Made by a program: the position numbers and the translations under genes | Notes under the pieces: generated by a model | What the model was told of the DNA's origin: nothing | Database searches by the model: none | The model's input: only the letters and a program-made list of their open reading frames with translations | Origin: an uncultured Acidimicrobiaceae bacterium | GTDB lineage: Bacteria > Actinomycetota > Acidimicrobiia > Spongiisociales > UBA5794 | Assembly (NCBI GenBank): GCA_947259365.1 | Contig: CAMYMC010000050.1 | Location: 28,948 to 92,947, forward strand | Length of the DNA: 64,000 bases | Direction: 5' to 3' | Shown here: positions 25,746 to 34,464 of the stretch, piece by piece | Layout: each line of letters opens with the position of its first letter | Position numbering within the stretch: the first letter of the stretch is position 1

Positions 25746-26212
25746 CGCGACCAGTCTCCGGACTTGCCGCCCGTCTTCGAGAGGAGGCGCACCGAACGGA
25801 TCGTCACCCCTTTGTCGAGGCCCTTCACCATGTCGTAGAGGGCGACGGCTCCGACCGCGGCGCCGGTGACGGCCTCCATTTCGACTCCGGTCCTCGCCGT
25901 GACCCTCGCCGTGACCTCGATGCGCGCTCCGGGCTCGATCCGCTCGACCTCCACCGACACGCTGTCGATGGGAAGCGGATGGCACAGCGGAACGAGCTCT
26001 GAGGTCCGCTTCGCCCCCATGATCGCCGCGATCCTCACCACCGCCAGGGCATCGCCTTTGGGAAGATCGCCGCCGAAGAAGCGTTCCGCCACGTCGGGTG
26101 CGAGCTCGACGACGGCTTCGGCAACCGCGGTCCGAGAGGTGGCGTCCTTGGCGGAGACGTCCACCATCCGGGCGTTGCCCCGATCGTCGAGGTGCGTGAG
26201 CTCGTCAGCCAC
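25742..26212 (-). CDS. moaC: Cyclic pyranopterin monophosphate synthase
   Basis: 156 residues. MoaC makes cPMP in molybdenum cofactor synthesis. Motifs: THLDDRGNARMVDVSAK at the N-terminus, LVPLCHPLPID near 71-81 with the catalytic region, and GVEMEAVTGAAVGAVALYDMVKGLDK near 108-133 (shown as the MEAVTGA and DMVKGLDK blocks). Overlaps moeA upstream by a few bases and mog downstream. MoaA is not in the window. Confidence 0.95.
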   Translation of the reverse strand: MADELTHLDDRGNARMVDVSAKDATSRTAVAEAVVELAPDVAERFFGGDLPKGDALAVVRIAAIMGAKRTSELVPLCHPLPIDSVSVEVERIEPGARIEVTARVTARTGVEMEAVTGAAVGAVALYDMVKGLDKGVTIRSVRLLSKTGGKSGDWSR

Positions 26213-27443
26213 CGATCGCCTCCATCCTCGTGCGGGCCTCCGCCGAACGGAACAGCTCCAGCTCGACCGTGTCCCCTGCGCTCACGGTACCCGTGCCAAC
26301 GGGCACGACGGCGAACGCGTCGGCGGCGGCAAGCGCCGAGATGATGTTCGAGCCTTGGGCGCCGCTGCCGCGGGCCTCGGGCGATCCGTCGCTGCCGGGC
26401 GAGATCGCGACCCGCACGAAAACGATCTTCGCCGGGTCGGTGCGCATGTCCTCCCGTGCGACGCCTGCAAGCCGCGGCCGGAAGAGCCGGCGCGAGCCCA
26501 TCATCTGCAACAGCGCCGGGCGGACGAACTGTTCGAAGGCGACGAAGACCGACACCGGATTCCCCGGGAGCCCGAAGAGCGGCGTACCCCCGAGCGACCC
26601 GAAGGCGAAAGGCTTCGCCGGCTGCATGGCGACCCGCCAGAACTCGACCGACCCCAGCTTGCGGAGCTCTTGTTTGATGAGGTCGTATTCGCCCATCGAG
26701 ACACCGCCGCTCGTCACGACGGCGTCGGCGTTGCGGGCGGCGTGACCGAGTGTCTGGTTGAGTGCCGATGCGTCGTCGGGAACGATGCCGTGGTCGACAA
26801 CCACGGCGCCGAGCTCCTCGAGGAGGGCGCGAAGGATGAAACGGTTCGAGTCGCGGATCTTGCCCGGCTCCAACGCCGATGTCTCCGGGGGCACGATCTC
26901 GTCGCCGGTTGACATGAGGGCGACCGTGGGCCTGCGATGCACCGCCGGGTGTGCTTCCCCTACCGACGCCAGCAGGCCGAGATGAGCCGGACCGAGGCGT
27001 ACCCCGGCGTCGAGCACCACCGAGCCGGCGGCGATGTCGCCCCCGGCGGGGCGCACCGAGGTGCCGGGAGCCGCACCGGCGAGGATCGTGACGCTCCCAT
27101 CACCCGGCTCGGTGTCCTCCACCTTGACCACGGTGTCGGCCCCCAGCGGCATCGGCGCCCCCGTCATGATCTTCGTCGCGGTGCCGGCCTCCACCGTCAT
27201 CGTCGGCACGCTGCCCGCAGGGACGTCCTCGAGGACGGGAAGGGTCACAGGCGTGTCCGCGACGTCGGTTGCGCGCACGGCGTAGCCGTCCATGGCCGAG
27301 TTGGGGAACGGGGGGATGTCGTGGGCCGCCACCACCGGCGCGGCGAGCACGAGACCGGCCGCCTCGCGCAAGGTCACCTCCATGACGGGCAGCGGCCTCA
27401 TCGCGTCGAGCACCTCGGCCTGAGCATCCTCGAGCGGCCTCAC
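26205..27443 (-). CDS. moeA: MoeA/Glp molybdopterin molybdotransferase homologue
   Basis: 412 residues with the MoeA domain order: domain I/II (FPNSAMDGYAVRA near 57, MTGAPMPLGADTVV near 92), the MoCF-binding domain III (MSTGDEIV near 185, VVTSGGVSMGEYD near 242, FGLPGNPVSVFVAFE near 290) and a C-terminal beta-barrel. It inserts molybdate into adenylated molybdopterin, or acts as Glp, the gephyrin-like cell division partner of GlpR. The GTG at 27443 overlaps the plsY stop (GTGA); the longer frame is rejected because it reads through plsY. Confidence 0.92.
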   Translation of the reverse strand: MRPLEDAQAEVLDAMRPLPVMEVTLREAAGLVLAAPVVAAHDIPPFPNSAMDGYAVRATDVADTPVTLPVLEDVPAGSVPTMTVEAGTATKIMTGAPMPLGADTVVKVEDTEPGDGSVTILAGAAPGTSVRPAGGDIAAGSVVLDAGVRLGPAHLGLLASVGEAHPAVHRRPTVALMSTGDEIVPPETSALEPGKIRDSNRFILRALLEELGAVVVDHGIVPDDASALNQTLGHAARNADAVVTSGGVSMGEYDLIKQELRKLGSVEFWRVAMQPAKPFAFGSLGGTPLFGLPGNPVSVFVAFEQFVRPALLQMMGSRRLFRPRLAGVAREDMRTDPAKIVFVRVAISPGSDGSPEARGSGAQGSNIISALAAADAFAVVPVGTGTVSAGDTVELELFRSAEARTRMEAIGG

Positions 27444-28021
27444 GACGAGCTCACCCTCGATTCGCTCCCGGAGACGAGCCTGCGGATGTTCGGCCAGTGG
27501 CGTGCCACGACGAGCATCGCCGTCGCACCCGCCCACGCCAGGGACCAGCCCGGGTGACCGGTCACGGCGAATGCGGGGACGTACAGCGCCATGGCAACGA
27601 GCGAGGCGATCGACGCCGTCTTGAAGACGAGCACGATGAAGAGCCAGACGACCGCGAGCACGAGCCCCGCCACCGGCTCGAGCCAGACGGCCGCACCGAT
27701 CGCGGTTGCGACGCCGCGACCGCCCTTGAAGCGAAGCCAGGCCGGGAACGCGTGCCCGACGACGGCCAAGAACCCCGCGGCGAACCCAACGACCTCACCC
27801 GCCCACAGGTCGCCGATGGCCGCGGCCGCCATGCCTTTGGCGAGGTCGCCGACGAGCACTGCCGCCCCCGCCCGCTTCCCCAACGTCCGAAACACGTTGG
27901 AGGCGCCGGGGTTCCCCGAGCCGTGCTTGTAGATGTCGACGCCGAGGGCGCGTGGCACGAGCGCCCCGAAGTCGAGCCCCCCGAGGAGATAGGCGATGAC
28001 GGCGGCGAGAAAGGCCTCCAA
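27440..28021 (-). CDS. plsY: Glycerol-3-phosphate acyltransferase
   Basis: 193 residues with about five membrane segments. PlsY uses acyl-phosphate to acylate glycerol 3-phosphate, the first step of phospholipid synthesis. Conserved blocks: GSGNPGASNVFR near 35-46, GDLAKGMAA near 58, and GHAFPAWLRFKGGRGVAT near 88-105. The start appears to be a TTG at 28021, 9 nt after TAGACT. It heads the plsY-moeA-moaC-mog operon, divergent from the phosphorylase gene. Confidence 0.93.
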   Translation of the reverse strand: MEAFLAAVIAYLLGGLDFGALVPRALGVDIYKHGSGNPGASNVFRTLGKRAGAAVLVGDLAKGMAAAAIGDLWAGEVVGFAAGFLAVVGHAFPAWLRFKGGRGVATAIGAAVWLEPVAGLVLAVVWLFIVLVFKTASIASLVAMALYVPAFAVTGHPGWSLAWAGATAMLVVARHWPNIRRLVSGSESRVSSS

Positions 28022-28086
28022 GGCGATGGAAGTCTAGGGCTGATACCATCCCGGTCTTCCTAGGTCATCAGCGGGTAGGGGTGGAC

Positions 28087-28851
28087 ATGATCGGTGTGTT
28101 CGGAGGCTCGGGGTTCTACGAGCTACTCGACGGTGCGCGCCAGGTGAAGGTCGACACACCGTACGGCTCGCCGGCGGCGTCGTACATGGTCGGCACCGTC
28201 GACGGCGTCGACGTCGCGTTCCTGCCCCGCCACGGCGCCGACCACCAGTTCCCGCCGCACCTGGTGCCGTTCCGGGCCAACGTCTGGGGCATGAAGGAAC
28301 TCGGGGCGACGTGCATCATCGGGCCGTGCGCCGTCGGCTCACTTCAGGAGCGTTATGCCCCCGGCAGCTTCGTCGTCTGCGACCAGCTCGTCGACTGGAC
28401 GGGCGGCCGGGAGCGCACCTTCTTGGACGGGCCCGAGGTCGACCACCTGTCCTTCGCGGACCCTTACTGCGAGGATCTCAGGCAGATTGCCATCGCCTCG
28501 CTGTCCGACGTCGGCGCCGCCGTGCACGATGGTGGAGCCGTCGTCGTCATCGCCGGCCCTCGGTTCTCGACACGGGCCGAGTCGTCCTTCTTCTCGAGCC
28601 AGGGCTGGGCCGTCGTGAACATGACCCAGGAGCCGGAGGTTGCGCTCTCGCGTGAGCTGGGCATGTGCTACGTGAACATCTCCGTGGTCACCGACTACGA
28701 CGTGGGTGTCGAGGGGGAGATCGAACCCGTGACCCACGAGGAGGTGCTCGCCCGCTTCGGCGAGTCGCTCGGAACGCTCAGGAAGGCGGTCCTCGAGATG
28801 ATCCCGCGGGTCGACTCAGCGGCGTGCTGTGGACAAGAAACAGGAGAGTGA
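28087..28851 (+). CDS. S-methyl-5'-thioadenosine phosphorylase
   Basis: 254 residues, PNP/MTAP trimeric phosphorylase fold. Visible are GVFGGSGFYELL at the N-terminus, LPRHGADHQFPPH near 48-60, VVIAGPRFSTRAES near 155, and NMTQEPEVALSRELGMCYVNISVVTD near 180 (NMTQEPE and SVVTDYD blocks). It salvages MTA from polyamine or SAM metabolism, though related MTI phosphorylases exist. ATG at 28087 follows GGGTAGGGG; GTG at 28081 is an alternative. Confidence 0.9.
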   Translation: MIGVFGGSGFYELLDGARQVKVDTPYGSPAASYMVGTVDGVDVAFLPRHGADHQFPPHLVPFRANVWGMKELGATCIIGPCAVGSLQERYAPGSFVVCDQLVDWTGGRERTFLDGPEVDHLSFADPYCEDLRQIAIASLSDVGAAVHDGGAVVVIAGPRFSTRAESSFFSSQGWAVVNMTQEPEVALSRELGMCYVNISVVTDYDVGVEGEIEPVTHEEVLARFGESLGTLRKAVLEMIPRVDSAACCGQETGE

Positions 28852-29167
28852 CAAAACCGAACCCGGGAATCCGTAGCCGCCCCACTCCCCACGCGCAACA
28901 ATGGAGAGCGGGCATGACCCCCCTGCACCCAACGCCTACAGATCTCGTCCGGCACCGGCTCCGTCGACCGGCCGGACGTGAGTCCGCTTCGCGGGCTCGA
29001 CTGCTGCGCTCCGCGTCACCGACCGATCCCGTGGGGGAGATCGGCGGATCACCGGCATGGAGTGCGGATTCGACGGCTCGGGGCTTCGTCAGGCTGACTG
29101 TCGAAGGCCCCCTCCCCGTACCGCTGAACGCAAGTCCCCCACCATTCCCCCTGCTTGCGTGAGGCGA

Positions 29168-29193
29168 CCCTCCCTCCCTTCGGGGAGGGAGGG
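29168..29193. terminator. UUCG-capped 11 bp hairpin
   Basis: A perfect 11 bp stem (CCCTCCCTCCC and its complement) closed by TTCG. There is no T-run on either side, so it would be an L-shaped, U-poor terminator at best. It lies 316 nt after the phosphorylase stop. Confidence 0.35.
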
Positions 29194-29258
29194 AACGGGG
29201 AGGGTAACGACACCTGTTTCGAGTCGAGCAACCGCCCCGACGCGACCGGGTCATCGGC

Positions 29259-29539
29259 GCCGACCCCGAGTCGTCGCAGGCTGGATCGAACGACGACGTC
29301 TGGGTCTATTCGGAGTTCTTTGAAGCGCTACGCGACTGGTTGTCTGCGAATCACCCCGATGTCGTGACAACGAACCAGCTCGACACGTCGCGCATGTCGT
29401 TCGATTCCTCCCGACTGTTCCGACTTCGGCAAGCGTGCCGACCGCGCTCGAATACGTCGACGAGTTCGTCTCCGAACCGGACGCCTATCCGCTCACCGAG
29501 CCGGTGCCCGAAACTGACGGCGGCGGTCCGCTGTCCTGA
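29259..29539 (+). pseudogene. Frameshifted unknown gene remnant
   Basis: A coding-like frame (DDVWVYSEFFEALRDWL, then FDSSRLFRL) runs to about 29425 and continues in another frame as TALEYVDEFVSEPDAYPLTE and ends at TGA 29537-29539. The two parts fit as one acidic protein broken by a frameshift. No start codon is clear and I do not recognise the family. Confidence 0.35.
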
Positions 29540-29687
29540 ACATGGGGTGCCGCGCCCAAGCAACGCCACCGGAGCGCGCCCAAAGCCGGCAACGTGCTGG
29601 CTGACCTGAGCGGCCGCCGCCTCGACGCAGCTGCGGCGGGGCGGCGGCCCGGGGGACGGCGCTCTTCCCCCGCCGGCCCGGGTCGGG

Positions 29688-29693
29688 TACGTT
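29688..29693 (+). promoter_or_regulatory. -10 hexamer of the SAF-domain gene (leaderless)
   Basis: TACGTT preceded by GGG, ending 7 nt before the ATG at 29701. No Shine-Dalgarno. Confidence 0.45.
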
Positions 29694-29700
29694 CGCCGCG

Positions 29701-30219
29701 ATGTTCTGGTTCCGCAGGCCGCCCTATCTGCGCTGGGTCGCGGCCGGCGGCCTCGTGGTCGTGGCCTTCCTCATGGACCTCCGGGACGCCGCCGGGGAGC
29801 CCTACCCCTTCGCAGCGCGCGACGTCACGGCGGGTGAGTCGCTCGACGCCGGCGCCGTCGAGTGGCGCCAGATTCCCGCAGGCCTGCTGCGACAGCCCGA
29901 CCTCACTGCAGCAGTCGCCGCCCGCGACCTCGCCGAGGGCGAGCCGATCCTGCCCGCCGTCCTCCGATCGGTTCGAGAGGTCCCCGACGGCTGGTGGGCG
30001 GTGCCGCTCGCCATCCCCGAGCAGGCGGCTCCGGGTTCGGCCTTGCGCCTCGTCGTCCTCGACCCGCCGCTCGTCGTCGACGGAGTCGTCGTCAGAGCCG
30101 GAGCGCCGGGGACGTTCGGTGTGCCGGAAGCGGGCCTCGTTGCCGTACCGGGCGAAGATGCCGTCGTCGTCGCCGGTGCCGCCGTCCGCGGCGAGTTGAC
30201 CGTCCTCGTCGAGCCGTGA
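29701..30219 (+). CDS. SAF-domain protein, single membrane anchor
   Basis: 172 residues. One membrane segment (about 10-26) and then a SAF-like beta-clip domain: AARDVTAGESLDAGAVEWRQIP near 39-60 and AARDLAEGEPIL near 73, as in CpaB/RcpC pilus assembly and flagellar FlgA proteins. A role in pilus or envelope assembly is possible, but no pilus genes are nearby. ATG at 29701 is placed by a -10 hexamer 7 nt upstream. Confidence 0.7.
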   Translation: MFWFRRPPYLRWVAAGGLVVVAFLMDLRDAAGEPYPFAARDVTAGESLDAGAVEWRQIPAGLLRQPDLTAAVAARDLAEGEPILPAVLRSVREVPDGWWAVPLAIPEQAAPGSALRLVVLDPPLVVDGVVVRAGAPGTFGVPEAGLVAVPGEDAVVVAGAAVRGELTVLVEP

Positions 30220-30286
30220 GCCGACCCCCTCCGTGTCCGAGCCCGCCGCAGCGTGCCACCGATCATGGAGAACCGGTCAAGCACCG

Positions 30287-30292
30287 TATGCT
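30287..30292 (+). promoter_or_regulatory. -10 hexamer of uppP (leaderless)
   Basis: TATGCT ending 8 nt before the ATG at 30301. It argues for the 30301 start over the longer frame starting at 30253. Confidence 0.5.
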
Positions 30293-30300
30293 GCCGCCCC

Positions 30301-31059
30301 ATGTTCGACGCCGCGTTGTGGGGGCTGGTCCAGGGCCTCACCGAGTTCCTTCCGATCTCGTCGAGCGGGCACCTCGTCCTCGTCCCCGAGCTCCTCGGGA
30401 GGGAGGCGCCATCGCTCGCGACTTCCGCCGTCCTGCATCTCGGCACTCTCACCGCGCTCCTCGTCTACTTCCGCTCCGAGGTCGTCGCGATGGTGCGCCG
30501 CACCTCCGAGGGGCGACGCCTGCTCAGATGGCTCGTCATCGGGACAGTCCCTGCGGCCATCGGGGGCATCGTCTTCAGGTCCTGGCTCACCGAGTTCAAC
30601 AACAGTCCCCGCCTCGTCGCCGCCGCCTTGTTTCTCACCGGCGTCGCTCTTTTAGGCACGCGCTCCTTCCGCCCCGGCTCCCGCAAGCTCGTGGAGTCGT
30701 CGAACGTCGATGCCTTGCTCATCGGCGCCGGCCAGGCCATCGCCCTCATCCCGGGCGTGTCCCGCTCGGGTGCGACGATCGGCGCCGGCCTCGCCCTCGA
30801 GTTCGATCGCACCGAGGCGGCCCGCTACGCCTTCTTGCTCGGGATCCCGGCCATCGCCGGTGCCGGCCTCGTCGAGCTCGTCGAGCTGGCCGGCCAACCG
30901 GGCGGGATCCCCGGCTCCACGTGGGTGGGCCTCGCCGTGGCCGCCGCCTCGGGGTACTTCGCGATCGCCGCCCTGCTCCGCCTCATCGGAAAGGCGGGGC
31001 TCGTGCCGTTTGGCGTGTATTGCGTCGTTGCCGGGGGCGTCGCCTTCGTTCTGGTCTGA
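30301..31059 (+). CDS. uppP: Undecaprenyl-diphosphatase
   Basis: 252 residues, BacA/UppP integral membrane phosphatase that regenerates undecaprenyl phosphate for cell wall synthesis. Conserved blocks: LVQGLTEFLPISSSGHL near 9-25 and IPGVSRSGATIGAGL near 153-167. About seven membrane segments. ATG at 30301 gives the family-standard N-terminus and follows a -10-like hexamer. Confidence 0.95.
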   Translation: MFDAALWGLVQGLTEFLPISSSGHLVLVPELLGREAPSLATSAVLHLGTLTALLVYFRSEVVAMVRRTSEGRRLLRWLVIGTVPAAIGGIVFRSWLTEFNNSPRLVAAALFLTGVALLGTRSFRPGSRKLVESSNVDALLIGAGQAIALIPGVSRSGATIGAGLALEFDRTEAARYAFLLGIPAIAGAGLVELVELAGQPGGIPGSTWVGLAVAAASGYFAIAALLRLIGKAGLVPFGVYCVVAGGVAFVLV

Positions 31060-31077
31060 GATCCCCGGCGCCCCCGG

Positions 31078-31083
31078 TAGCCT
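31078..31083 (+). promoter_or_regulatory. -10 hexamer of the PPOX-type gene (leaderless)
   Basis: TAGCCT ending 8 nt before the ATG at 31092; no ribosome binding site. Confidence 0.45.
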
Positions 31084-31091
31084 CCTCAGCG

Positions 31092-31487
31092 ATGAAGATC
31101 GACAACACGCTCCGCTCCAGGCTCGAAGAAGAGCTGGTCATCTGGATGACCACGGTCTCGTCCGACGGCCCGCAATCATCCCCGGTGTGGTTTCTCCTCG
31201 ACGGCGACGAGCTCCTCGTCTACTCGCTCGACTCGGCGCGTGTGCGCAACATCGCGACGACGCCGGCTGTTGCGGTGAACCTCAACAGCAACCGGTACGG
31301 CGGCCACGTCCTCACCATGGAGGGTGTGGCCCGCATCGACGACGGCGCTCTCGCCGCGGATCACAACGAGCCATATGTCGCCAAGTACCGGGACCGCATC
31401 GCCGCCGCGGGGTGGACACCCGAGAGCTTCGCCCGCGACTACCCGGTACCGATCCGCATCGCGATCACCAAGGTGAGGGCGTGGTGA
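31092..31487 (+). CDS. PPOX-class F420-dependent protein
   Basis: 131 residues, split-barrel. WMTTVSSDGPQSSPVWFLLDGDELLVYS near 19-46 (WMTTVS and SPVWF blocks) and SARVRNIATTPAVAVNLNSN near 49-68 are typical of TIGR03667/Rv3369-type F420 proteins. Function is a redox or cofactor-binding role in an F420-using cell; substrate unknown. Confidence 0.85.
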   Translation: MKIDNTLRSRLEEELVIWMTTVSSDGPQSSPVWFLLDGDELLVYSLDSARVRNIATTPAVAVNLNSNRYGGHVLTMEGVARIDDGALAADHNEPYVAKYRDRIAAAGWTPESFARDYPVPIRIAITKVRAW

Positions 31488-31588
31488 GCCGCACCGACCC
31501 GACGCCGGATCGATCGGGCATACACGCCGGGTCGGCGAGGTTGACCCGACGTGAACGGCCGCGACCACGACGGGACCTGGGATAGCCG

Positions 31589-32011
31589 ATGGCCCTGTTC
31601 AGCAAGAAGCCCAAGGCACAGAAGATCCACCATCTCGACGAGCTGAAGCCGATGCTCGCCTCGGGCAAGCCGGTGCTCATCGACTTCATGCAAGTCAACT
31701 GCGGGCCGTGCCAGATCATGGACGGGATCGTCAACGAGCTGGCCCGGGAGTACGGCGAGTCCGCGCACATCGTCAAAGTCGACGTCACCAAGGTGTCCGG
31801 GGCAGCCCAGGTCTTCAACGTCCGCTCGACGCCGACCTTCGTCCTCGTCGGCCGCACGCCCGCGAAGCGTTCGAAGAAGGCTTCGCGCGCGAAGAAGGCC
31901 GCGAGGTCAGACGGCCGGATCTCGGCGCGCTGGCGCACGTCCGGGCTCGTGAAGAAGGATCAGCTCACCAGGGTCCTCGAGAGCAACGGCGCGTTCCGAC
32001 CGGCGGACTGA
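31589..32011 (+). CDS. Thioredoxin-fold protein
   Basis: 140 residues. A thioredoxin domain with the active site QVNCGPCQIMDG near 36-47 and the cis-proline loop VRSTPTFVLVG near 86. After it comes a very basic insertion (KRSKKASRAKKAARSDGR near 100-118) that ordinary thioredoxins lack, which might bind nucleic acid or lipids. ATG at 31589 follows a weak GGGA sequence. Convergent with the dehydrogenase gene. Confidence 0.85.
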   Translation: MALFSKKPKAQKIHHLDELKPMLASGKPVLIDFMQVNCGPCQIMDGIVNELAREYGESAHIVKVDVTKVSGAAQVFNVRSTPTFVLVGRTPAKRSKKASRAKKAARSDGRISARWRTSGLVKKDQLTRVLESNGAFRPAD

Positions 32012-32020
32012 GCTCGCCGA

Positions 32021-32878
32021 TCAGCCGTAGTCGTAGAAGCCCTTCCCCGTCTTGCGGCCCAGAAGCCCGGCCTCGACCATGCGCTTCAGCAGCGGTGGCG
32101 GCGCATACCGGGGCTCGCGGAACTCCTCGAAGAGCGATTCGGCGACGAACAGCATGGTGTCGTTGCCGATGAGATCACTCAACGCCAGTGGGCCCATCGG
32201 ATAGTTCGCGCCGTTCACCATGCCGGCGTCGATGTCCTCCTTCGACGCGAAGCCCTCCTCGTACATGGCGATCGCATCGATGATGTAGGGAACGAGGAGC
32301 TTGTTGACGACGAAGCCGGCCCGGTCCTTGGCGTGAACCACGGTCTTCGCGAGTTGCTTCTCGGCCAACGTCGCCGCTCTGTCCACGACCTCCGGTGCGG
32401 TCACGACGCTGCGGACGATCTCGACGAGGGGCATGACCGGTGCCGGGTTGAAGAAGTGCATCCCGACGACGCTCTCCGGCCGGCCGGTCGCGCCGCCGAT
32501 CCGGGTGATGGGGATCGACGAGGTGTTCGAGGCGAGGATGCCGTCGTCGGCCGCGACGATGCGGTCGAGGTCGGAGAAGATCTGACGCTTGAGCTCCTCG
32601 TTCTCGACGACCGCTTCGATGACGACCTCGCGGTCCGCCATGACGGACAGGTCGGAGACGAAGATGATCCGGCCCAGTGCGGCGTCGTGGTCCTCGGCGC
32701 TGAGCTTGCCCCGCTCGAGCGCCCGGCCGAGCGACTTCGCCACCCGGACCCGCGCCGCCTCGGCGAGCTCCTCGGTCGCCTCGTGCACGGCGACCTCGAT
32801 CCCGGCTTTGGCGCAGACTTCGGCGATCCCGGCGCCCATCTGGCCGCCGCCGACGATGCCGACGCGTTCGATAGCCAT
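32021..32878 (-). CDS. 3-hydroxybutyryl-CoA dehydrogenase
   Basis: 285 residues, full length. Rossmann start [18 protein letters not shown], catalytic region IVEAV-like block [12 protein letters not shown] near 90, [17 protein letters not shown] near 138-154 with the catalytic His, and [15 protein letters not shown] near 182. It oxidises 3-hydroxyacyl-CoA in fatty acid or butanoate metabolism. ATG at 32878 has GGGAGG 4 nt upstream, which decides against the ATG at 32890. Confidence 0.93.
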   Translation of the reverse strand: MAIERVGIVGGGQMGAGIAEVCAKAGIEVAVHEATEELAEAARVRVAKSLGRALERGKLSAEDHDAALGRIIFVSDLSVMADREVVIEAVVENEELKRQIFSDLDRIVAADDGILASNTSSIPITRIGGATGRPESVVGMHFFNPAPVMPLVEIVRSVVTAPEVVDRAATLAEKQLAKTVVHAKDRAGFVVNKLLVPYIIDAIAMYEEGFASKEDIDAGMVNGANYPMGPLALSDLIGNDTMLFVAESLFEEFREPRYAPPPLLKRMVEAGLLGRKTGKGFYDYG

Positions 32879-32952
32879 CCGCCCTCCCATCGTTGCGCTG
32901 CCGTCTCACGAGCGTAGCCGGGCGACGTCGGCCCGGGCTCGGCGACTGCGGC

Positions 32953-33903
32953 TCAGACGTGCCCGGGCGGGTTCTGGATCGTGGAGAACGCCTGGCGCCG
33001 GTTCTCCACGATCTCGTAGCCGATCTGCTCGAGGGAGTCCATGAGCCAGAGGTGCGCCGCCTCACCGGGCCGGTAGTCGGCGGCGGCCATCCCCTGGATC
33101 CTGCCCTGCTCCTGGAGCTGTTTGACCTGCTTGTGGTTGTTGCGGGGCTCGATCGTGTAGACACCGAGCGTCTTGCCGCCGTGCTGGTTGAGGATCGAGA
33201 ACGCCGGAACGTCGCTGGGGCCGTCGGCGATGTAGATCATGTTGCGCAACGGCACCCTGCGCTGCGACTCCGACATCCGGGAATTGACGTCGAGCTCGGG
33301 GTTCTTGTTGACCCCCTTGTTGATCTCGAACAGCGCCCTCGTCTTCGACGTGTTGTCGATCGTGTAGCCGAGGTGGCGGATGGCGCCGCCCGCCGGCTCG
33401 ACGGGGAGCCGGGTCACGTACCCAGGCGGTGCCGAGTCCTCGACGAACGTGTTCGCCCAGATGCCGTCGACGTGGGCCGCGATCGGGCTGCCCTCGATCA
33501 TCGGCCGGATACCGGTCGACGCGATGTAGTGCTCGACGGTGATGCCCTCGCGGGCGAATTCGGGAATCTCGCGAGCTCTCGCCCTCGTCGCCTCGAAGAA
33601 CTCGGGAATCCCCGGGCAGGCCTCGAGCTTGCCGCCGAGCTGGCGCAGCTTGGCGTTCGTGAGTCCACTGAAGACGCCTGCCTCGACGTAGGTGAGGATG
33701 TGGAGGAGGTACGCCATGTCCTTGGCGAGGATCTCGCCGTGGGCGGCGTGATAGCCGACAAGACCCTCGACCTCGCGCCAGAACACCTCTTCGTCGACTC
33801 CGTACTCCTCGAAGATCGGGCCCTGCATGTTGTCGGCGATCAGGGTCCGGTCGAAGTCCCACAGAAAGGCAATCACCGTCTGGGTGTGGAGCGGGACGGG
33901 CAT
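32953..33903 (-). CDS. HAD-family hydrolase
   Basis: 316 residues. HAD motif I is FLWDFDRTLI near 13-22; motif III/IV region is MIYIADGPSDVPAFS near 222-236. A large helical cap (about 30-200) separates them. Probably a phosphatase of small molecules; substrate unknown. It lies between the acyl-CoA dehydrogenase gene and a hypothetical gene 10 nt upstream, same strand. Confidence 0.83.
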   Translation of the reverse strand: MPVPLHTQTVIAFLWDFDRTLIADNMQGPIFEEYGVDEEVFWREVEGLVGYHAAHGEILAKDMAYLLHILTYVEAGVFSGLTNAKLRQLGGKLEACPGIPEFFEATRARAREIPEFAREGITVEHYIASTGIRPMIEGSPIAAHVDGIWANTFVEDSAPPGYVTRLPVEPAGGAIRHLGYTIDNTSKTRALFEINKGVNKNPELDVNSRMSESQRRVPLRNMIYIADGPSDVPAFSILNQHGGKTLGVYTIEPRNNHKQVKQLQEQGRIQGMAAADYRPGEAAHLWLMDSLEQIGYEIVENRRQAFSTIQNPPGHV

Positions 33904-33912
33904 GTCCAGAGG

Positions 33913-34305
33913 TTAGGGCGTCTCGAAGCTCCCGAACGAGACCTCGCCGCCGTCGATCCACCACGGTTGCAGCCGGCAGGGAGAGCCGCGGAGCGCGGCA
34001 TGAGCGGCGCCGAGGCGGTGGCTGGGCGTGAGGATGTCGATGCTCCAGCCCCTCGCCGCCAGCAACCAGACCGCAGACGCGAGCGAGCCGGCCTCCATCT
34101 CCTCCGGCAGGACGACCTCGACGATCCGCAGGTCGCCGGCGACCACGGCCCGAGCCCCGGTCACGTCTCCGGCCACCGCACCGTCGAGCAGCTGGGACAG
34201 GGGCACCTCAGCCACCCGCTCGTGTCTCGCCGCGTAGGTACGAACGGCCGACGTCGCCACCCTCGCCTCACTCGTGACCGCTGCGGCCTGAACCATGACG
34301 GCCAT
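33913..34305 (-). CDS. Hypothetical protein
   Basis: 130 residues, unrecognised. Predicted soluble, with an alanine/valine-rich alpha/beta pattern (ARAVVAGDLRIVEVVLPEEM near 52-71, VWLLAARGWSIDILTPSH near 80-97). The ATG at 34305 has a strong AGGAGAAGGGG upstream. A 14 bp palindrome sits 26-39 nt before the start. It ends 9 nt before the HAD gene starts, so the two are likely co-transcribed. Confidence 0.6.
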   Translation of the reverse strand: MAVMVQAAAVTSEARVATSAVRTYAARHERVAEVPLSQLLDGAVAGDVTGARAVVAGDLRIVEVVLPEEMEAGSLASAVWLLAARGWSIDILTPSHRLGAAHAALRGSPCRLQPWWIDGGEVSFGSFETP

Positions 34306-34330
34306 CGCCACCCCTTCTCCTCGATATGAC

Positions 34331-34344
34331 TTACACGAGTGTAA
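34331..34344. promoter_or_regulatory. Palindrome TTACAC-GA-GTGTAA, candidate operator
   Basis: A 6-2-6 inverted repeat in the intergenic region between the hypothetical gene (minus) and the CtpE-like gene (plus). It is AT-rich against the surroundings and lies where a minus-strand promoter would be. The shape suits a TetR-type repressor; none is adjacent. Confidence 0.4.
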
Positions 34345-34452
34345 TTCGCTCGCGGCCGCGCCGCGCCCACCCCGAGGGGACCGGCCAGGGCGGCGGGTGC
34401 TCCGGCCGGCGAGAGCGGTACCCGGTGCGTGAGCGATGAAGGCGCGGCCGGG

Positions 34453-34458
34453 TACCCT
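34453..34458 (+). promoter_or_regulatory. -10 hexamer of the CtpE-like gene (leaderless)
   Basis: TACCCT ends 6 nt before the ATG at 34465. It supports that start over the in-frame 34429. Confidence 0.5.
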
Positions 34459-34464
34459 CGGCGC

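Larger units (their letters stand above)
28852..29687. other. Decayed 0.85 kb stretch without an intact gene
   Basis: No intact coding frame is convincing. It holds a UUCG-capped hairpin (29168-29193) and a broken reading frame (29259-29539). The composition is slightly less GC-rich than the flanks. It looks like a former insertion or decayed gene. Confidence 0.5.
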
